Shown here: in pieces, positions 25,101 through 36,852 of the stretch
How positions within the stretch are numbered: the first letter of the stretch is position 1
Layout: each line of letters starts with the position of its first letter
From: Temnopleurus reevesii
Lineage: Eukaryota; Echinodermata; Echinoidea; Temnopleuroida; Temnopleuridae
Assembly: GCA_036244855.1 (NCBI GenBank)
Contig: BQKZ01000315.1
Span: forward strand, 1-64,000
Direction of reading: 5' to 3'
DNA: 64,000 bases
Position numbers and translations under genes: made by a program
Notes under the pieces: generated by a model
The model's database searches: none
Told to the model about the DNA's origin: nothing
What the model saw: the letters and a program-made list of their open reading frames with translations, nothing else

Positions 25101-28100
25101 GTAATAGTTTTTGACATTTTTTGACATTGTCACTACTCCAGAGAGCTATGGAGTTGATGCAATACCGCCCGTGTAGCAGAGGGAAAGGTGATGTGAAAAG
25201 AGATTAGAGACTGTTCATGCATTGAGCAAGATCGTGCGCGCGGCACGGGGCTGGGCTCATAGTGCCGCCCACTACATGAACCCAGCCCCGTGCCGCGTGC
25301 ACGATCTCGCTCAATGCACTGACGCTAACTCTCCGAATTACAGAAGCTGAAACGTCTGGATGACGATTGCGAAGTGGTCAAGAAACTTCTATTAATTGAC
25401 CCTTTGCCCCGAGCCGGATGTTTATATCGGAAGTCATTGGTCTTCATTAGTCATTAAGAGTGGAGTGTAAACAACTTGTCTGCTATGTAAGAGGAATGAA
25501 ATCTTGCCTTTCTACTGAAGGTAAGTGCCGAACACTGTCTTTTGTATGGGAAAGGGTGGGCTGGAACCTAACCTAACTTCCAAGACCTATTAAATTGGGA
25601 TTGGTGATTTGAAAAGGGTAATTTGGGGGGCTTTTCAAATCACCTTTCCCTCTGCAACACGGGCAGTATTGCATCAACTCCATAGCTCTATGGAGTAATC
25701 ANNNNNNNNNNNNNNNNNNNNNNNNNNNNNNNNNNNNNNNNNNNNNNNNNNNNNNNNNNNNNNNNNNNNNNNNNNNNNNNNNNNNNNNNNNNNNNNNNNN
25801 NNNNNNNNNNNNNNNNNNNNNNNNNNNNNNNNNNNNNNNNNNNNNNNNNNNNNNNNNNNNNNNNNNNNNNNNNNNNNNNNNNNNNNNNNNNNNNNNNNNN
25901 NNNAAATCTTGCCTTTCTACTGAAGGTAAGTGCCGAACACTGTCTTTTGTATGGGAAAGGGTGGGCTGGAACCTAACCTAACTTCCAAGACCTATTAAAT
26001 TGGGATTGGTGATTTGAAAAGGGTAATTTGGGGGGCTTTTCAAATCACCTTTCCCTCTGCAACACGGGCAGTATTGCATCAACTCCATAGCTCTATGGAG
26101 TAATCAAAATGTCAAAAAATGTCAACAAATATTCCAGAGAGCTATCCGTAGCTACCTTAAACACACATACAACATTATTGTATGATTTGTCATTTTATCA
26201 TTCTTCCAGACCTCTGTCTATGTCAGAGAATCTGGCAAAGTTGGCCCACAAGATAGACTTTGCTTCCCAGTCTGCTGATGCTGATTCAGCAGAAAAAGAG
26301 ACCTCTGAAACAGAAGACAAAGATGGTACGACTTCTTTCCAGCAGCCACAGTGGCCATGGGAATCAGTGAGAAACAAAGTCAGGTGGGTGTCAAGAAACC
26401 TTTTGGAGACTGAAACTGTCTCTTTAAGTTATGATGACAGCGTATACAGAGTATACAAACAATTAGTTTATAATTCATTATTGAGAATAATTATAAATTG
26501 CTGGAGTATACCTATTTGAACTGTAAGACATTTAAAGATAGCCAGCTATTCTATTAGAAAAACTGTATAGAATAGAAATTATTTTTTTTTAATTTGTATT
26601 CTTAATGTTTTTGTGTTTAATCTGATGAAATATACCTCCAGACAACACCAAGAAGTTCAAGTTAGGGCTGTAGGATTTGACTAGCTCTATGTATGTTGCT
26701 CACCACTGTGAACATGCAAGAGTTTTACAAAATTCTGTTTTTTGTTGGTTTAGGCCAATGAGGTGATTCCCTGTTTAATTTGCTCCCCTTGCAAAAATGA
26801 TATAATGCATACATAGTTATGCTGTGTGAATAAGATCATTATTTATTTCATCAGTTGTTTTGGTGGTTTATTCAATATGGTTTGATTCGTACTCATTATT
26901 ACCTTTCTGTTTTCAGGGCTGCATTGACAGAGATGAGTGTCCTGTCTGATGTTCTCCATATAGCCAGATCAGCCAACAAAGAACAACCATATATGGTGCT
27001 TGACCCTGTATCTGTTGAGGGTATTCCTCCCAAACAATATAACTTGCAGATAGTTGAAAAGAAAAAGGTACAGTAATGTCCATGTCCTCTACAAGTATCA
27101 ATATTCATGTTATGGGTTTCATTTAGTTTTTAAATTAGAAGCAAATATATTTATGATGTTATTTTGCTACTATGCTTTATAATATGAGATTTAAAGGAGA
27201 AAGTTGACCACATATTTTATCACACATAATCAATGTAAAAATGTGAACTGTACTTTTTGAATATCTCCATAAGTCTTCATTCGGGTCCTCATGTTGCATA
27301 AGAATATATCTGTGAATGCCTAACGGGCTCTAAAAAGTTGTTTGCTTTAAGTAGGAAGTACAGTGAAACCGCCTTATAATGAGGTCCTTAGGACCATGAA
27401 AATTACCTTGTTATATCAGGTTCCTCACTAAATCATGGTAAAAGAACAAAGAACTATAAAGAGCTGGGAACAATAAAATCACCTTGTTATAACAGGTATC
27501 TCGCTATATCCAACCTCTTTATAACAAGGTTCCACTGTAACAACCTTTTTGTTTTAATGGTCTTTTTAGTCACACCCACAAAGAGGTTAAATTAAAAAAT
27601 TCAGTTATTCCATAGTATATCAAGCCTTAGATTTCGTTGATTTTAGGGCAAGGCCATTTTTATTTTAGGGCACATTTTTATACTACAGCATGAATGGGGA
27701 AAAGAAAAAAAGGGCACCTAAATCTCCAAGGCAAATGAGCCTTTTGTGGAGGGCATGAAGGCCAGAGTATAGGGCATCCAAGGCCATGGCCTCCATGGCC
27801 TTTGATTAATTTAAGCCCTGGTATATCGCAGGATTATTAGGTTAATAAGCAGATAATAATAATAATAATAATAATATTCAGTTCTTTTATAGCGCATAAC
27901 ACATAGCCATAGCATGTCCCTATGCGCTTACACAGCAGAAAAAGAAATAACAGAATGGAGAGTGGAGAATAAAGATCTGCTTTAAAAAGCAAGAAAACAA
28001 CGTACATTTGATATTGTGCACTGGGCTCATGTACAAATTTCAAATCTGCCTGTTAGAGATGTCACATAATTTCAAAATCGTTTATACATAGACTTATTTG

Positions 28101-31100
28101 TTTGATTGAAACATTTCACTGAAAAGGAATGGAAAAGAAAAGTGTTCTTAATATAATTTATTCATCAATTTGTGTCATCAAATACATCAAAGTTGTTGAA
28201 AAGGAGACAAAAAATTCCACTTAATATCTTGCACTTTTTTAGAGTCTGGAAGCAGCAGCTAACATCTTGACAAGTGGAGCAAGCCGCATGTTGCAGACCA
28301 AGCGCTTCGGAGGCAGTGCAGAGAAGAAGAGTGCCAAAGATGATTTCTTTGGAGAGCTTCATCGTCTAAGGATGCACTGGAGGCTGAAGAAGATTGGAAA
28401 CAACATCCTGGGTGATCTCAGCTTCAAAACAGGTAAGAACTGAGAGCCCTCAATTTTTATCAAATTTGGAAGCATGTGAATGGCATTTATCAACTCTTAT
28501 TGGCATACATTATCATATGGATACCTAAAGATTTAATAGATTCTATTAATTCATTTTTATAAAAGGGTATTCAAAGGCCAGGGAGAGTGGCATGGCTATC
28601 AACCATTTTGAGCCTTTGCTATTCACTAGTAATACTGAGGTTAATCTAATTGCAACTCCAGCCAATGATATGAAAGCATCAAAATATTATTGTAATACAT
28701 ATTTAAAGATAAATATTTTTGTATCTTCTATAGTTTTTTTTCTCAAAATGTTAAATTTGTTTTACTTCAAGAGTATTTCTTGTAATATAATATGATGATA
28801 AACATTGAATAAGGCCATTGGCAGTCTTTATGCAGTCCAGACTAGAGATTTCTAGCCCAGAGAGCTAATCCATTCTATCCATAATTCCTCCATGTACCTT
28901 TTTCTTGATACCCTACAGCTGGATCACGTTTCTGGCACAGTGGAACCTTTGAAGTAGCCAAGTCTACTAGCCAGGAGATTGAGGATGCCGAGCAGAAGGG
29001 GATTCCCCCTTGTGCTCTCAGGGTGACACTCCCATCTGATCTGCAGGGCACTAGCTACATACAGGTGCTCATACAGGAAGGTAAGCACTATTCAGGGATC
29101 TACAGTTTCTGTCATTCTTGCATATTTCATCTTTCTTGCACTTAATTTTACTCTTGAAGAAAGCTGTTGGTCAAATGGATCTTAGGGTATCAACTAAATA
29201 CAGTTGCTTACTCTGGAAGATAAGCATCAATTCTTTGAAGTTTCTATTTTCGTTATTTAAGAAAAAGGAGAAAGTCAAATGGATGTACCCCCTTTCAGGG
29301 CTCCTAGCTACAAGTAGTTGATTATTGTTGAGCTTGAGGACTAATTCAGGGAATTGCAATTCATATTATTGTTTCTGCGGAAGAAGATCTTTCAAAACAG
29401 CATCCCTCTCTTGGTGTTCTGAGATTGACACTCTCAGGAAACCTGCTGCATGCTACAGAACCCATATGAGAGCAATGTCTCTAATAATGTACACAGGTTA
29501 GATTATTTCTTGAAATGTGTTTTTAACGCACACAGAAGGAACCATGTCTCTGCCAATGTTCACTGATCAGAGTGTTCAAATGAAAAGTTAAAACAATGTT
29601 TATGCTGATTCCGTTGATATTTTATAAAAAAAAACCAGGTCAGACTAATATTGACAGCACCATACTACATAACCTCAACAGGAGCAACGTTTTGACCAAT
29701 TCACCAATTTTTACAAATAGTGAGGTTTACATTTTTTGCACTTTGATGTGTCTTTATCAACCCAGGTCAGACTGACATTGCAAGTGCTATGCTACAGAAC
29801 CCGAGTAGAAGCCATGTCTCTGCAGATGCCCACTGGCAAGAGAGGTTAGAAGCTGCACAGAATGTACTCTTCTGTAAGGAGCTCTTCGCACAGGTATGAA
29901 CAAGAGTTAGATTATATGTTGAATTCAAATTTGTAATATTGTGGAAACTTGGTGTTTATTATTTTTCCTAGTTCAACGTTTCTAAGTTTATAGTCTTGAT
30001 TGATGAAGTTTCAAATTTACAACATTTTTGAAAAGTAGTATTATATAATTTTCAATGATTGTTGGTCGCGACTCATATGTGATAAATCAGATCACCAGAA
30101 AAGACAACAATTCTCAAAGACAAATTTGGAATGGTAAACCAAGAATTTGAATGTCAGGTGAACTTGTAATAATCCCTGTGGTAGCTGAGTAATACCTGGA
30201 TTATTTTTCTGTGCATGAAGCCAATTTTTATATGATGTACATTCCAACAAAAATTGAGAATTAAATACTCTTTTTAATATTCATGAAGATAATAGCCGGT
30301 GTGATATGTTTTTTGTTATGAGCTGAATTCAAATGCTTAAAATGTTATTTTTTTTCAACAGATTGCTCGTGAAGCAGTTCAGCTGAAAGCACCCATACCT
30401 CATGTGGTGGTTGGGAATCAACTCACTTCTCATATCTTCCATGGTGTACAACTCTGCGTTACACTGTGTCATGATACCAACATGGACCGAAAGGTAACAC
30501 CAGATAACACAGACATTTAGTGTCACTGTCATACTAAAAGTAGTGTATTTACAGAATTTAACAAAGAACAATAATGATTATAATGATAATAATAATAATA
30601 ATATTTATAATAGTTATTTCAGCAACCAAAGTATTGTCATGTTTCTCTTTCACTTAACAAACTTCCCTGGCTTCCTCCTTCCAAAAGTATCCAATACTGC
30701 ACAATCGTTCAAACTTATTAATCACTGTCTACAACACTTCCTCATTTTATCTCCTCACACTTTTAACAGTAGAAAACTTCATATTCTCTTTGCTCCACCT
30801 GTGTACCTCCCTATATGATTCCTAAGTCCAATAAACAGGCTGGTTTTGAATCTTTTCAGTCCCTGCCCCCCCCCCTGACTTTGGAATAGTCTCCCTGCAT
30901 CTCACAGCAATACCAAATCACTTGGCCTTTTCAAGAAACATCTCAAAACCCCTCTTTATGATTCCTAATGTAGCTTAATGTAGGTCTTTCTAAGCACCTT
31001 TTTGTATTCTCTGGAAAAAGCGCTATATAAATTCAAGTATTATTGATATCATTATTAACAAAATTAATAATAACAATAATTAGAATAGTAATAATGATAA

Positions 31101-34100
31101 TAATAATAATGCAATAATAATAGTCTATACCCTATTTTGGCAGGCATGCAAATACCAAATCATAATACAAAGCACCATTCCCCCAACATAGACTGCCAGC
31201 CAAAAGATAAAAATAAGATAAACAGGTTTTTTATGAACCAAAACACTCCTTATTTTCACTTGAATCAGCAAATTTGCCCAATTCATACATGTTTTACATT
31301 TTTGCTAGTAGACAAGGAATATACATGAAGTTGAGCCAAAATGGATTCTAAGTAGATTCTAAGGATTATATACATAGTAGAGACAGAGTGGATTGTAGAT
31401 ATTTGTAGCTAATTGCATTAATCAGACAATATGTTTTTACTCAAAACTTTATGCATTTCCAGAGAATTCTGCTTCCAAAAGTGAGTGTAAGTGTCTATGT
31501 TTTAGGTGTATTAACTGCTGCATGATTGTGGTTACTTTTTGTCTTTATCATATTTTGTATACAAGTATATGATGTGATATATCTTTCTGTGTTTTCGTTT
31601 AAGATATGAATATTGATAGTAATCTTTGAGGAAGGCCCATTGGCATTGCATGATAATCCAGAATTTAGTATGGATAAATGTCTGTGTATCAGAATCAAAG
31701 ATCGTTACTATATAATTGCTATTAAAAAAATGTACCCTCTATTTACCCCTTTTTAATCTTTGTGAAAATTGAATTTGAATATTTTACCTGCATATATACT
31801 CATTTTGTATAGTATTCTGAGAGTCCATCAAAATCTACGTTTAGGTTTGTATGACATTTATTTGAAAGGAACTTATTTGTCATTCAATTCGCCTTTCGCC
31901 TTTGTCACTGTCTTTTATTCTCTGAAAATATATTGACTTTACTCATCAATTCCTTCCTCATCATCATCATTATTTATTTATTTATTTTTTTACTTCTGCT
32001 ATTTTACCAGTATGAAATAATTTTTGTTGTCTATTTGTAAGAATTGTGCACAATGTTTACTTTACCTTGAACAAATTTAAGTTGTCAAAATTACACATTG
32101 AAAATACAGTGGAAACCCACTCACAGTAATTGTACTGTCAATTCTTTCCAAGTCAAACTTATTGATAAATCGATTAATTCCCCAGTCGATTTCATTTATT
32201 CATTGGAACAAATTATAAAGAAGTTGACAATCAAATTTCTCCTACGTCATACAGATTTATGTGGTCCCAACAGATTTGACTTGGACAGAGTTACCTGAAT
32301 GTAATATATTTATCTGAAAGAGGATGTTTCAACAAGGACTGTTGCAAAAGTCTGCCTATGTGGCTATGCTTTTTTTTGTGTGTGTTAATGCAGCGGTATT
32401 ATGTTTGAATGCTAGGTCATAAAACTACTGATGATATGTATAGGACTAGTTAAAAAACATTTGAATATGCAGATCTTCTATACATTAAGTTTTTTTGCAT
32501 GCCATTTTCTATATACTTGTGAATCATTTAGATGTTAAAAAAGGTTTAAAACTTATCAATTTATTGCACCCTGTAACATATCAAAAGTTGCCATTACACC
32601 GATGTAAGTCATCTTTTCAGTTGTGTTTTCAAGTGATGTCGTGTTTGGCCATTTTGGAGGGTAATATAAAGGGAGAACTTTGCATTAGACCATTAAAGTA
32701 GATGACTGAACAAATGTTTTATTGCTTTAACTTTCTGAACACATCTTCCTATCTTCAGGCGGAGGTAGCAGTGAAACCGAACCACAGCCATGCCCTAGAG
32801 CATTCCTTGCATCAGTTGCTACGAGAGCTTCACCGTGGTAACCTGAACGGCGCCACACCAAGGCCAATCACAGCTGTACACACATCGGCAGCCAAACGTA
32901 GAAGGATGATGTCACTCCAGGCTGCAGGGCATAAGGAGATTGCACAAGGACAGCAGACGTAAGTATAAATGTCGGAAATTGCTTAGCCATTGTAGTAAAT
33001 TATCAAATCATATTTGGAGAAAGAAATTCAGCCATAGATTAATAATGCAGTCCAACCTCGTTATAAAGAGCACTAATATAGCGAGATCTTGTTATAACAA
33101 GGTAGTTTTCCTGGTCCCATCTCTTTGTATTTTATTGTATTTTGGCCCTGATATAACAAGGTTTTGATATAAAGAGAACATTTTTCTGTCCGAAGGACCT
33201 CGTTATAACAAGGTTTGACTGTACTTCTAGGAAAAGAATTTTAATTTAAAATCTATTTCGGGCATTTATTTCACTATTCATATTATTATTTACAAAAGCA
33301 TATTTGGTATTCCTGATTGAATGCTGAAATTTATTCTGTTGGAGGTTGATGTGTCTATAACATTCTGTTGACTGACCCTTCAAAAATGATATTGCCTTTG
33401 ATATTAAGAATGTCAATTCAATTTGATGGTGGCATCCGAACTGTGATTTGACATAGGGGTCTCTCACCCTGAATGATGTTTGTCACTCTGTCATTTTCTT
33501 ATTTTTTTCAGGGAATGTCTGCTGGAGAAGATTTTGAAGCAAGCAAAGCATATTGTTCTGAGACACAGGTATAATTATACGAGCATTTTATTAATTATTT
33601 AAAAGTCATGATTATAACCTGCTTTTCTTTGATTAGTGTCATAAGTAAGAGTTTCGAATAGTTTCATTCTGCATGTAATAGGGTCATGATTATTGAAACA
33701 ATAAATTTTCGCAATAGAAAGACTGTCATTATTGTTGATGTATAAGGGAGTACTGACATTAGCAGTGGACGTTTGAAGTCATCAAATTATTGGGGGATTT
33801 TATGTCCTGAGATTGTTATAGTCACTAAAATATTTACCCTTGTCTCATCTACTGCCAGCATTCTATTCTATGCATATCTGCATTTTCTATTTGCTTTATG
33901 GTTTGGAAGTGAAAATAGTCCACATCCACTTGGTACAAAGAACCATAATCTATATTCAACTTCATCAAATATTTGTAGTATTGTATGCTATTTTCCGTGG
34001 TAAGTTTTAGAGTTGGTTAAGACGTATGCGTCCAGGCCCACCTTTGAGGATCAATGGTCTCAATTCTACATTCAATCTCATTCAAAGATATTCTTCATTA

Positions 34101-36683
34101 ATGCTGTCTTTTATGTTTTTATTTGTTTACAAGCTATTAGATGATATTTCTTTATGAATATGAGAATTATCATCCAAATAGTTTCTGGGATGCAATTGAT
34201 TATTGCCCCTCATTATTTTTTTCTTGCACTCCCTCTTCTATGCTGTGTTTTGTGTATAATTTTCCCTTCTTCTTGCACAAATTTCGTCTCAAGCACACTT
34301 CGGAAATAGTAGATTTAGCGCCATACAAATTGTCCATATTATTATTATTATTATCATGATTAATTCATTACTAATATCCATATTTTATGCAGGGTTGGCA
34401 AATTATTAGACGATATGTCAGCGGAGTTTGAAGATCCATGCATTCAGACCCACTGGGGTGCAATGACCCAACCGCTCCAATCAACGGTCAAGGTTCATAT
34501 GACGTCCAGTGGATATATCTATGAACAACTTGTCAGGTAAGGAAGTTGGCTAAGTGACAGGAGGGCAAGGTTACACAAGTAAATTAGATGAATTCTCAAT
34601 ACCACTAAGGCATGTGGTCTTTACCTTTAAATAATTAGGGTTGGATGACTATAACATGTTTTTTACTTTGACATTACTGCATACATATTTACTGTAATTT
34701 GTCATAATTAATAAAAACTAAAATAAAAAAATCAGATTGCACCTTTTTCATATGGTTTGTTGGTAGAGGACAAGCAAACAATTTATTTTTTTCTGGCCTT
34801 AATAGAGGGTAAATTTATACAATCAATCTTCTTATAAATGATTTTGTGTTGTATATAAAAGATATGCATTTTGGCTATGAATTTCTATATTTTGAAGGTC
34901 CCCTCTCCACCTACATGTATGTGTGGAGAATAAGAGCATACAGGCTATGCTGAAGGATGGACGAGTTTTCAAGCTTACACATAACCTCCAAGAACTAAGA
35001 TAATTATTTCCTTTTGTATTTTTTCCATGTTAACTACCTTGAAAATGTGTATTTTTAGGTCCTCTTTGCATCTCTGTGTAGAGACTGAGAGCATACAGGC
35101 CGTGATGAAAGATGGACGAGTGGTCAGGCTTACACATAACCTCCAGGAATTAAGAGATCTCATCACATGTATGGTAAGCTATATCTGTTTATTTGATCGA
35201 AGATCAAATGTGGCTGTATTCATCAATACTTTCTGCGCTTTTGAGAATATTTTTGTTGCCACATTCAAAATAAAGAGTGATATCTGATGAAACATAATGA
35301 AAGGTTCAATTTGTACTTGATTGGTTGTGGGAAATGTGAAATTATGAATTTGATAAAAGCATATTACAAAAATTTCTTTAAATACGTTTCATTACTTTAC
35401 AATTACTCAATATTAACCAAGTATTTATTAATATGCTAATACATTTCAGTTGGAAGTCTAATAAAACTTGCTGAGTTGACCCTTCATAAATCAAAGGTCT
35501 TACATGCTTTTCTTGTCAACTATGTTTTTAATCCCTTACCAATGGATTTCCTCCAGTTGAAATTATTTCATTGCATTCAACATATATCGCGCTGTGAGTA
35601 CTTGACTAAGTTTAAAAAGTGAAGGGAAAAAAATCACGTGAAATATAAAAATTTGATTTATAATTGTTGCCATGGTATTCTTTCATTATTCTAGGTATCC
35701 CAGCACCAGGTTCTGATCCTTGCACAGCTGTGTAAACACATGAGCATGCACATGTTACAGAACAACCTTCATGTAGGAACAGGACCAGCGGCTAAGCTAG
35801 GGAGCACATCGGCAATAATGTTCACCACACCCAATGGACAGAAGTGAGTACATATCATATAATGGTGACATAAAACCTGGTAGTCTAACCTCGTTATAAA
35901 GATCCTGTGGCTCTACAAATTTGTTTTTTATTAAATTCAGTACTGGTATAATAATTGATAAAAATGGGGAATTTTTACGTTTCCACAGAGCTCATTATAA
36001 TAAGGTTCAACTGTTTATTTTGTTAGTTCCACCATTAAATATTCCTGTGGTAGACTTTATATACTAGAATGAAGTGATGTCCAACAAATTTATACATCAA
36101 CCCATCTCCTCAGGAACTTTTCATAAGTAGTTGGCATTGATATTGGGCGAACCAGACTCCAGATTCCTTCATGGTCGAGCAATATACATGTGTGTATCAA
36201 GCCAAAAGACTCTATTTATATTAGTGCCACAGAAAATGAAAATTTGTCTTATGGACAGATGTACATGTGTTACAATCATTCACCGACATCTTCTCATTTT
36301 GGTATTGCCCCATGATGTACAAAAATACTGAAAAGCAGGAGAATAATGCTTTTAGGTCAGCAGTATTGCAATCATTCAATTTTTGTCTCACACCAAATGA
36401 CTCCTCCATTGTTTTTGCTAAAGATTTATTCTAGATTGTTTCATACATCCCAACTCACAGGACGGTAGCTGTGCGATCTGACCCACTGGAAGGCATCACA
36501 GTGATGGTACAGGGGTGCAAACCTTCCCCCCTCCTCCCCCAACCAGAGGTCCTCAGTGATGTGGTGACTGATGAGAAGTGGGAGAATCTACCCAAGGGAT
36601 TCCGCGAGGTTGACATGGCTAGGATGCCAGGACGGAACTTCATTCACAAGATGGAGATGTTGTTGGCTACCCTGGCTAAATGA
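22176..36683 (+). CDS. MED17: Mediator complex subunit 17, 13 exons
   Basis: Head-module scaffold subunit of Mediator, required for most RNA polymerase II transcription; nuclear. Exons: 22176-22267, 26210-26383, 26917-27067, 28243-28432, 28919-29080, 29766-29893, 30362-30493, 32759-32958, 33512-33568, 34393-34536, 35059-35173, 35695-35843, 36461-36683. Summed length is 1917 nt (638 codons plus TGA), phases agree at every GT-AG junction, and human MED17 is about 650 residues. Matching family blocks: VQEISLDGLETY at the N-terminus, PLSMSENLAKLAHKIDF, WPWESVRNKVR, ALTEMSVLSDVL, LDPVS...PPKQ, HWRLKKIGNNILGDLS, LEAAQNVLFCKELFAQIARE, LLEKILKQAKHIVLR, IYEQLVRSSLHLCVETESIQ and a C-terminal GRNFIHKMEMLLATLAK. 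The start is fixed by an upstream in-frame stop. Intron 1 is nearly 4 kb, holds two foldback elements and a sequencing gap. Decayed copies of exons 5, 6, 11 and 13 lie in introns 5 and 10 and in the 3' flank. Confidence 0.97.
22621..23642. mobile_element. Foldback element, copy 1, arms of about 430 bp
   Basis: Nearly perfect end-to-end inverted repeat: the left arm (about 22621-23060) is the complement of 23205-23642, around a GC-rich centre of about 150 bp. Outermost sequence is TAGCTATGGATAGCTCC. The arms contain repeated TGACATTTTTTGACATTGTC motifs. It encodes no protein; the same peptide-like frame appears on both strands only because the arms mirror each other. It sits in MED17 intron 1 and is related to the element at 25082-26154. 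Confidence 0.85.
23683..23760. repeat. Truncated copy of the GGGGGTGTTG-ended repeat
   Basis: The complement of this stretch matches 40162-40240 (same GGGGTGTTG end, ATCAACTGCAAATCA and CATTTTCATTCGCGC motifs). Only one end is present, directly beside the first foldback element. Confidence 0.6.
23840..24000 (+). pseudogene. LINE reverse-transcriptase C-terminal remnant
   Basis: One frame reads CLWNDLPANVTSSSSLEVF and ends VVGLTLRKD-stop at about 23991. The WNxLP motif followed by a phase of S/T and F-R/K residues is typical of the extreme C-terminus of CR1/L2-like LINE polymerases. Upstream frames are broken; only the tail survives. Confidence 0.5.
24170..24530 (-). pseudogene. CR1/L2-like LINE 3' end with C-terminal ORF fragment
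   Basis: On the minus strand a frame ending at 24273 contains GDRAFAIAAPKLWNSLPIHI and a closing FKFNLKTYLFS, the conserved end of CR1/L2-type LINE reverse-transcriptase ORFs. The 3' UTR continues to about 24170 with GCGCTATATAAATCCATGTA and a (TTC)n tail. Severely 5'-truncated, inside MED17 intron 1. Confidence 0.7.
25082..26154. mobile_element. Foldback element, copy 2, interrupted by assembly gap
   Basis: Same family as the element at 22621-23642: ends TAGCTACGGATAGC and its complement, the same GACATTTTTTGACATTGTC motif and the same CTCTGCTACACG-type block. A strong GC-rich hairpin lies at its centre (about 25219-25318). The right arm is present twice around an N gap (25702-25903), so the printed length is probably inflated by about 400 bp. 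Confidence 0.8.
25702..25903. other. Assembly gap (202 N) flanked by identical 203-bp sequence
   Basis: Bases 25499-25701 and 25904-26106 appear identical. Two contig ends that overlap but were not merged would give exactly this. The duplication is therefore probably an artefact of joining contigs across a foldback. Confidence 0.9.
27361..27537. mobile_element. pogo/Tigger-like MITE, copy A
   Basis: Terminal inverted repeats begin CAGTGAAACC and end GGTTCCACTG, each next to a TA target-site duplication. Internal ACCTTGTTATA and TATAACAAGGT motifs are shared with copies at 33048-33221 and 39233-39406. CAGT ends, TA sites and small size fit pogo/Tigger-derived MITEs of the Tc1/mariner group. 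In MED17 intron 3. Confidence 0.7.
27850..27960 (-). mobile_element. LINE/SINE 3'-end fragment with (ATT)n tail
   Basis: Minus strand reads ATGCGCTATAAAAGAACTGAAT then an (ATT)n tract (complement of the TAA run at about 27855-27874). It closely matches the tail of the LINE at 59129-59873. Only about 100 bp remain. Confidence 0.55.
29100..29700 (+). pseudogene. Decayed tandem copies of MED17 exons 5 and 6
   Basis: Inside MED17 intron 5. Near 29193-29230 and 29295-29355 are copies of the exon 5 end and its donor. At about 29380-29500 an exon 5-like stretch (TTCTGAGATTGACACTCTC) runs straight into an exon 6-like stretch (TGCTACAGAACCCATATGAG). Further exon 6 fragments lie at about 29535-29580 and 29636-29690 (CAGGTCAGACTAATATTGAC). 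All have frame breaks or lost splice sites, so none should contribute to protein. Confidence 0.7.
30620..31100 (+). pseudogene. LINE C-terminal fragment and 3' tail
   Basis: A frame ending near 30969 reads WNSLPASHSNTKSLGLFKKH, then LKTPLYDS and a stop, the characteristic LINE reverse-transcriptase end. It is followed by GCGCTATATAAATTCAAGTA at about 31021 and an AT-rich (AAT)n tail. The upstream body has frameshifts. Lies in MED17 intron 7 in sense orientation. Confidence 0.65.
33048..33221. mobile_element. pogo/Tigger-like MITE, copy B
   Basis: Starts CAGTCCAACCTCGTTATAA and ends TTATAACAAGGTTTGACTG, followed by TA. 174 bp, same family as the copies at 27361 and 39233. In MED17 intron 8. 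Confidence 0.75.
34898..35003 (+). pseudogene. Dead duplicate of MED17 exon 11
   Basis: About 160 bp upstream of the true exon 11 (35059-35173), an AG followed by a clear copy of that exon: shared stretches include GAGCATACAGGC, GATGGACGAGT and CTTACACATAACCTCCA. The frame opens in the right phase and gives a similar peptide (SIQAMLKDGRVFKLTHNLQE). A 13-base insertion lies near its start, and a TAA at 35001-35003 ends the frame where the real exon continues DLITCM with its GT donor. Inclusion would truncate MED17. Confidence 0.85.
35884..36012. mobile_element. Degenerate pogo/Tigger-like MITE
   Basis: Begins GTCTAACCTCGTTATAAAG and ends CATTATAATAAGGTTCAACTG. Ends match the family of copies A to C but the middle has diverged. 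In MED17 intron 12. Confidence 0.55.
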
Positions 36684-36740
36684 ACTTTTGAACAAATACA
36701 GTCGTTTATGTAACTATAATAGCAACAGAAAACTTCTTTT

Positions 36741-36852
36741 GTGAAATGGAAGAATTTACCCAAGGGATTCTGCGATGTTGATATGACCTGGATGCCTGAA
36801 CTGAACTTCATCCACAAGATGGAAATGTTATTGGCTACTCTAGCAAAGAACT
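36741..36852 (+). pseudogene. Duplicate of MED17 terminal exon in the 3' flank
   Basis: Begins 58 bp after the MED17 stop. The frame gives WKNLPKGF, then NFIHKMEMLLATLAKNF, against the real WENLPKGF...NFIHKMEMLLATLAK-stop. The stop codon is lost and the frame runs on about 20 codons. It lacks the 5' half of exon 13, so it is a partial copy probably transcribed as 3' UTR. A third trace, ILSTLAK plus TGA, ends at about 37123. Confidence 0.8.
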
